64,000 bases of DNA from an uncultured SAR86 cluster bacterium (lineage in GTDB: Bacteria; Pseudomonadota; Gammaproteobacteria; Magnimaribacterales; D2472): assembly GCA_902579825.1 (NCBI GenBank), contig CACHII010000004.1, positions 1 to 64,000 of the forward strand, given 5' to 3'. A program made the position numbers and the translations under genes. Positions within the stretch are counted from its first letter, which is position 1; every line of letters begins with the position of its first letter. Of this stretch, positions 60,168-64,000 are shown piece by piece. Under the pieces are notes generated by a model. The model worked only from the letters and a program-made list of their open reading frames with translations. It made no database searches and had not been told where the DNA came from.

Positions 60168-61031
60168 TTATATAGCCATCCTAGCTTTAATTGATGGATG
60201 AGGGTCATAGTCAACCAGAATAAAATCATCAATGCTATAGTTATTTAAGTCATCAATAGAATTAAGATTTGGCAACTTTAATTTTGGTAGTGTTTTTGGC
60301 TTTCTAGATATTTGTTCTTTTACTTGTTCTATAGAATTTTTATATATGTGTGCATCTCCGAAAGAATGAATAAATCTTTTAGGTTTTAAGTCTAATATTT
60401 TTGCAATTATACATAGCAGTAGCGCATAACTGGCAATATTAAAAGGAACACCAAGAAACATATCAGCACTTCTTTGATACATATGACAACTAATTTCATT
60501 CTCATGAATATAAAATTGTGACATGACATGACAAGGAGGTAGAGCCATTTTATCAATCTCTCCTACATTCCATGCTGACAAGATATGCCTTCTGCCATCA
60601 GGGTTATTTTTAAGATTATCAATGAGATCTTCCAATTGGTCTCTCCCTGACCAGTTCCTCCATTGCACTCCATAAACTGGACCAAGGATTTTTTTAGTAT
60701 CTGTGTTTTCATATCCTAGCTGTTTACCCTGATTATCTGCGTTGTCAGTCCATATTGTTGAGTATTTATCGAGGTCTTTAAGCTGGCCTCTATTTTTATT
60801 AAACCTAATTTCAGCTAATCTTCTTTCATCATCTGATCCTTCTAAAAACCATAATAACTCAGACACAACACCTTTCCATGCTAGTGATTTTGTAGTAACT
60901 GCAGGGAATCCATTACTCAGATCAAATTCTAGTTGATGACCAAATGAAGAAATTGTTCCAGTATTTGTTCTGTCTTCTTTTTCTTGACCATTTTCTAGAA
61001 TAAATTTTAAGAGATCTAAATATGCTTTCAT
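60168..61031 (-). CDS. thyA: Thymidylate synthase ThyA
   Basis: The 287-residue enzyme converts dUMP to dTMP. Motifs: QEKEDRTNTGTISSFGHQLEFDL (phosphate Arg, about residue 16), PVYGVQWRNWSG, LPPCHVMSQFYI with the catalytic Cys (about residue 167), RSADMFLGVPFNIASYALL and DAHIYKNSIEQVKEQI. Start ATG 61031 overlaps the lgt stop in ATGA; a longer frame would add 19 residues inside lgt and is not expected. The usual ThyA length is about 264-290. Confidence 0.96.
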   Translation of the reverse strand: MKAYLDLLKFILENGQEKEDRTNTGTISSFGHQLEFDLSNGFPAVTTKSLAWKGVVSELLWFLEGSDDERRLAEIRFNKNRGQLKDLDKYSTIWTDNADNQGKQLGYENTDTKKILGPVYGVQWRNWSGRDQLEDLIDNLKNNPDGRRHILSAWNVGEIDKMALPPCHVMSQFYIHENEISCHMYQRSADMFLGVPFNIASYALLLCIIAKILDLKPKRFIHSFGDAHIYKNSIEQVKEQISRKPKTLPKLKLPNLNSIDDLNNYSIDDFILVDYDPHPSIKARMAI

Positions 61032-61825
61032 GCTGCTTTTTTTGAATATACCAATATTATGAAACCTGCAATAATCATAGGTATGCATAATATCTGACCC
61101 ATACTTAATGTATCAAATGCAATGTAACCCATATGAGAATCAGGTTGTCTATAGAATTCAATTATAAATCTAATCGAACCATAAAATATAAGAAAAAATG
61201 AAGAAACAATACCTTTTAAATTGGTTTGAGAATTAATAAAGAACAATAATAAAAATAATACTAAACCTTCCCCAAAACTTTCATATAATTGAGACGGGTG
61301 TCGAAGCAGTCCAAATGGATCAGTTGGAAAAATAAATCCCCATTCACCGTTTGTTGCTTTTCCATAGAGCTCACCATTAAGGAAGTTACCAATTCTTACA
61401 ATTCCAAGACCAATCGGCATTGCCAGAACAACAGCATCTGTTAGCCGCAAAAAGGAAATATTTTTTTTCTTACAAAATATCATCAATGCAACTATCACAC
61501 CTATTAAGCCGCCATGAAAACTCAACCCACCTTGCCAGATATAAAATAAAGATAATGGATTGTTAACTAGTTGCTCAGTACCATAAAAGAGCATATATCC
61601 TATTCTTCCTCCGCACATGGCACCAAGAAAAAGCCCATACATAAAAACCATATCATTTACCTCGTCTTTGCTAAGGCCAATTTCTTTAATAATTTTGTTT
61701 TGTTTTAAGAAAAAGTAAATCAACAGTGCAGATATAAGCCAAGAAACAGCATAATACTGGATCTTTAATGGACCTAATTCTATCAAGCTAGGATTATTAA
61801 AAAATTCTGATAATTCGATAATCAT
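61028..61825 (-). CDS. lgt: Prolipoprotein diacylglyceryl transferase
   Basis: The 265-residue inner-membrane enzyme attaches diacylglycerol to the lipobox Cys of the many lipoproteins seen in this window. The signature is RIGNFLNGELYGKATNGEWGFIFP (about residues 140-163) after GGLSFHGGLIGVIVAL (about residue 98). YGLFLGAMCGGRIGYMLFYG is also characteristic. Start ATG 61825 is chosen because it overlaps the TSUP stop in ATGA; 12 extra residues upstream would lie within the TSUP gene. Length is near normal (about 260-290). Confidence 0.95.
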   Translation of the reverse strand: MIIELSEFFNNPSLIELGPLKIQYYAVSWLISALLIYFFLKQNKIIKEIGLSKDEVNDMVFMYGLFLGAMCGGRIGYMLFYGTEQLVNNPLSLFYIWQGGLSFHGGLIGVIVALMIFCKKKNISFLRLTDAVVLAMPIGLGIVRIGNFLNGELYGKATNGEWGFIFPTDPFGLLRHPSQLYESFGEGLVLFLLLFFINSQTNLKGIVSSFFLIFYGSIRFIIEFYRQPDSHMGYIAFDTLSMGQILCIPMIIAGFIILVYSKKAA

Positions 61826-62613
61826 ATTAAAAACATATAGATTGAAACTATTAAAAACCATGCTGCCATTAATTTTCTTAAAACAGATTGAGATAAATAA
61901 TGAGCTATATCTGCACCATATTTTGCAGAAAAAATACTAGTAATTGATACTCCAATCAGGGCAGGCAGATATACATAACCAAGACTCATAGCAGGTAGCA
62001 TATCTTTATTAATTCCAGCAATAATGTAGCCTAGTGTTCCAAATATTGCTATGGGAACTCCGCATGCAGCAGAAGTTCCAATAGCTGAAGTTAAATTGAG
62101 GCCTGAGGCTTTAAAATAAGGTAAAGAAAAAGTACCGCCTCCAATTCCAAGCATCGATGATAGAAAACCAATAACCGAACCTGCAAAAATAGATTTAGGA
62201 TTTGTTGGTGTGAACCGTTTTGATGTTAAGTTAATATTAAAAAGAAATTGAAAGCCAACTAATAGAATAAAAACAGCGATAATATATTTTAATAATAGGC
62301 CTTTTATTTGAATAGCAAACAATGCACCAGCCATCGCTCCAAAAATTATTCCCATAGCCACAGGCTTAAAATGCATAAAATTAATAGAGTTTTTATTCTT
62401 ATGTGCACTAGCAGAAGAAAATCCTGTAAAGATAATACAGGCAATAGCCGTTCCTATTGATAAATGAACAATTATTTCATTATCAAAACCAAGGCTAGAA
62501 AATGTTCCTATTAATACTGGAACTATAATAAGTCCGCCACCAATACCAAACATTCCAGCAAGAAGACCTGCAAGAATCCCAAGAGCACTAAAGATAAGTA
62601 TTTCATCAAACAT
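61822..62613 (-). CDS. TSUP-family (TauE/SafE) membrane permease
   Basis: The 263-residue protein has about eight membrane helices. GLLAGMFGIGGGLIIVPVL (about residue 14) and the internal repeat GFLSSMLGIGGGTFSLPYF (about residue 148) are TSUP signatures. The family exports or imports sulfonates, sulfite or sulfoacetate; no sulfur-metabolism gene is adjacent, so the substrate is open. Start ATG 62613 is preferred; a GTG 12 bases upstream is also in frame. It overlaps rppH by eight bases and lgt by four. Confidence 0.88.
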   Translation of the reverse strand: MFDEILIFSALGILAGLLAGMFGIGGGLIIVPVLIGTFSSLGFDNEIIVHLSIGTAIACIIFTGFSSASAHKNKNSINFMHFKPVAMGIIFGAMAGALFAIQIKGLLLKYIIAVFILLVGFQFLFNINLTSKRFTPTNPKSIFAGSVIGFLSSMLGIGGGTFSLPYFKASGLNLTSAIGTSAACGVPIAIFGTLGYIIAGINKDMLPAMSLGYVYLPALIGVSITSIFSAKYGADIAHYLSQSVLRKLMAAWFLIVSIYMFLI

Positions 62614-63091
62614 TACTAAATTCACTACAATATGTATATTTTAGTTCATTTAAAACTTTTCGATATACAGCCTCCTTAAACGAGACGATAACAGTTAACG
62701 GATACCAATAACTTACCCACTTAAAATTTTCAAACTCATTATCAGGATCATTTTCAAAAGATATTTTTATATTCTCTTTTAATTTAAATAAAAACCATTT
62801 CTGCTGTTGCCCTTTAAATTTTTTACTCACAAGTATCTTTCTTCTGCTTTTTTTAGGAACGTCATATTTATACCAATTACTTGAAGACTTTATGAGTTTG
62901 ATATATTTTGAGCTAATACCAACCTCTTCATAAAGCTCTCTTTTGGCGGCTTCAAGAGGATCCTCATTCTTGTCTATACCTCCCTGAGGAAATTGCCAAC
63001 TATTCATACCTCTTCTTTTGCATAACAAAACTTCACCTTCATTATTTACAACGATAATTCCTACATTTAACCTGTAACCTTCTTCTTTCAT
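62606..63091 (-). CDS. rppH: RNA pyrophosphohydrolase (Nudix, RppH)
   Basis: The 161-residue Nudix hydrolase removes pyrophosphate from the 5' end of mRNAs, starting RNase E-dependent decay. The Nudix box is GGIDKNEDPLEAAKRELYEEVGI (starts near residue 38, split here as GGIDKNEDPLEAAKRELYEE). WQFPQGGID, KSSNWYKYDVPK and GQQQKWFLFKL are RppH-specific. Length matches E. coli RppH (176) minus a short tail. It overlaps the upstream ABC permease gene by four bases. Confidence 0.93.
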   Translation of the reverse strand: MKEEGYRLNVGIIVVNNEGEVLLCKRRGMNSWQFPQGGIDKNEDPLEAAKRELYEEVGISSKYIKLIKSSSNWYKYDVPKKSRRKILVSKKFKGQQQKWFLFKLKENIKISFENDPDNEFENFKWVSYWYPLTVIVSFKEAVYRKVLNELKYTYCSEFSNV

Positions 63092-64000
63092 TTACTCCAA
63101 TCAAGATCAATATATTTATTTATGATATAAACAAAAAATAAACTTATAATTACTAAAAATAAACTAGGTCCTGCTGCCATTTCCCATTGACCCTCGCTAG
63201 TATAGTTATAGATTTTAGTTGAGAGTGTATCAAAGCCTATAGGACGTAATAAGAGTGTTGCTGGCTGCTCCTTGATTGACTCAATAAATACAAGCATAAA
63301 GCTTAAAAAGATAGCAGACCTCATCTGTGGTAAGTAGAAATAGTAAAATGCTTTTAATGCATTGCTTGGTTGAGTTGCTAATGCATTTTCAGTAGATTTT
63401 GAAATATTTGATAAAGATGCAGAAATATAATTAAAGGCTGGCGTCATAAACCTTAAAGCCAAACAGGCAACTAATCCAACAATTCCATAAAAAGTAATAG
63501 AAGTATTAAATAAGAAATCAAATCCTACGAGAAGACCAGCTGAAATCACTGAGCCTGGTATCGCATACCCCGATGTTGATATTAATATCAATGTCTTGAG
63601 AATATTTAATTGCTTGTAGCATAAGGCTAGAGATATACCAAAAAATATAGTTAAAAGAGAAGCACATAAACCTATAACACTAGAGTTCACTAATAGTCTT
63701 AAATTAATATATATATTTAAATTGGACTCGGATAAGTACCAAATTATTAACTGTAGCGCAGGAATGCAAAATACAAATACAAACACTGTAAGACATAAGA
63801 AAAAAATAGCTATTTTAATAAATATACTTGCTTCTATTTTTTGAAATTTTTCAGCTGTTTTTGTTGCTAGGCTTGTAGATTCTTTCCCAAAGTACTTTGA
63901 AAAAAACATTATTATAAAAACAAATATTAGAAGATATCCTGCAAGTCTCGCAGCTGAAAAATAGCTTTGATATCCAAACCATGCATCGTATATTCCCACT
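63088..64000 (-). CDS. Iron(III)-type ABC transporter permease (FbpB-like), C-terminal half; 5' end outside window
   Basis: About 303 C-terminal residues of an ABC-importer permease with six or more membrane helices. The opening GIYDAWFGYQSYFSAARLAGY corresponds to the middle of FbpB/SfuB-type permeases, which are double-length (about 540 residues). The later SGYAIPGSVISAGLLVGFDFL and AFYYFYLPQMRSAIFLSFMLVFIESIKEQPATLLLRPIGFDTL contain the EAA-like loop and conserved end. These transporters move ferric iron from a periplasmic binding protein. The apparent ATG/GTG at 63999 is not the true start, since the frame continues past the edge. Confidence 0.88.
   Translation of the reverse strand, partial: VGIYDAWFGYQSYFSAARLAGYLLIFVFIIMFFSKYFGKESTSLATKTAEKFQKIEASIFIKIAIFFLCLTVFVFVFCIPALQLIIWYLSESNLNIYINLRLLVNSSVIGLCASLLTIFFGISLALCYKQLNILKTLILISTSGYAIPGSVISAGLLVGFDFLFNTSITFYGIVGLVACLALRFMTPAFNYISASLSNISKSTENALATQPSNALKAFYYFYLPQMRSAIFLSFMLVFIESIKEQPATLLLRPIGFDTLSTKIYNYTSEGQWEMAAGPSLFLVIISLFFVYIINKYIDLDWSK

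Noticed and set aside
1-64000. tRNA, rRNA, tmRNA or insertion-sequence features
   Set aside because: I read the intergenic gaps for cloverleaf T-arm patterns and for inverted-repeat-flanked transposase genes and saw none. A tRNAscan run could still find one I missed.

Overview
The window is a strongly AT-rich, gene-dense bacterial chromosome segment. Gene content and order point to a free-living, probably marine, streamlined gammaproteobacterium. The supporting genes are a complete TtpC-type TonB2 energising operon, argS followed by a SPOR protein, metX-metW, rpoH, an EF-P with the modifiable lysine, thyA-lgt-rppH, and a RpiR/HexR-like regulator. The AT bias, very short intergenic gaps, 1-20 bp gene overlaps and sparse terminators resemble SAR86-type genomes. 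That assignment is inference from style and content, since no rRNA gene is present. I found no tRNA or rRNA gene, insertion sequence or CRISPR array.

Layout. 1-9257: a metabolic and envelope run on the plus strand: cupin fragment, FG-GAP lipoprotein, serine hydrolase, DUF1330, Mpo1-like and DUF3445 proteins, an ALDH7/saccharopine dehydrogenase pair that looks like the lower saccharopine route of lysine breakdown, a lipoprotein, a YwaF-like protein and an acyltransferase. 9254-17908: DUF885 peptidase, crotonase, GNAT, BI-1-like protein, PDZ lipoprotein, M20 hydrolase, nitronate monooxygenase-like protein, a 55-aa membrane peptide and a HIBADH-like reductase. 17971-25243: a Cas4-like plus DEDDy nuclease (DUF2779), then a membrane cluster with a DUF481 barrel, a single-domain voltage-gated channel with an altered filter, a 7(1)-septoil-knot repeat protein, an M50-like membrane protease and a CASTOR/POLLUX-like channel. 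It ends with a MazG-like pyrophosphohydrolase and a RpiR-family regulator. 25286-30112: uvrD, a lipoprotein TRAP solute receptor, lipB and lipA.

30119-36408 is the accessory stretch. It holds an 1116-aa orphan protein with no recognisable domain, a divergent set of small unknown and membrane proteins ending in a membrane-anchored zincin, a 40-aa peptide gene, a structured untranslated region with a probable terminator, another orphan protein and a DUF805 protein. 36412-38210 encodes TRAP permeases DctM and DctQ, which may serve the receptor about 9 kb away.

38249-42879 holds yaaA, a dienoyl-CoA isomerase-like crotonase with a coupled 52-aa upstream gene, two phosphatases and cysQ. 42934-51539 is housekeeping: rpoH and trmB on plus, then rdgB, metW, metX, yggT, proC, yggS, SPOR, argS and efp on minus, nearly all overlapping. 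51583-54272 has an ACE-like M2 peptidase and a DUF1295 protein. 54419-59667 is the DUF3450-ttpC-exbB-exbD-tonB-TPR operon, which would energise outer-membrane receptors encoded elsewhere. 59664-64000 (minus) has folA, thyA, lgt, a TSUP permease, rppH and the C-terminal half of an iron-type ABC permease cut by the window edge.

The best candidates for new biology are the 1116-aa orphan and its neighbours, the nuclease fusion, the channel/knot/protease cluster, and a set of promoters placed so close to start codons that they imply leaderless mRNAs.
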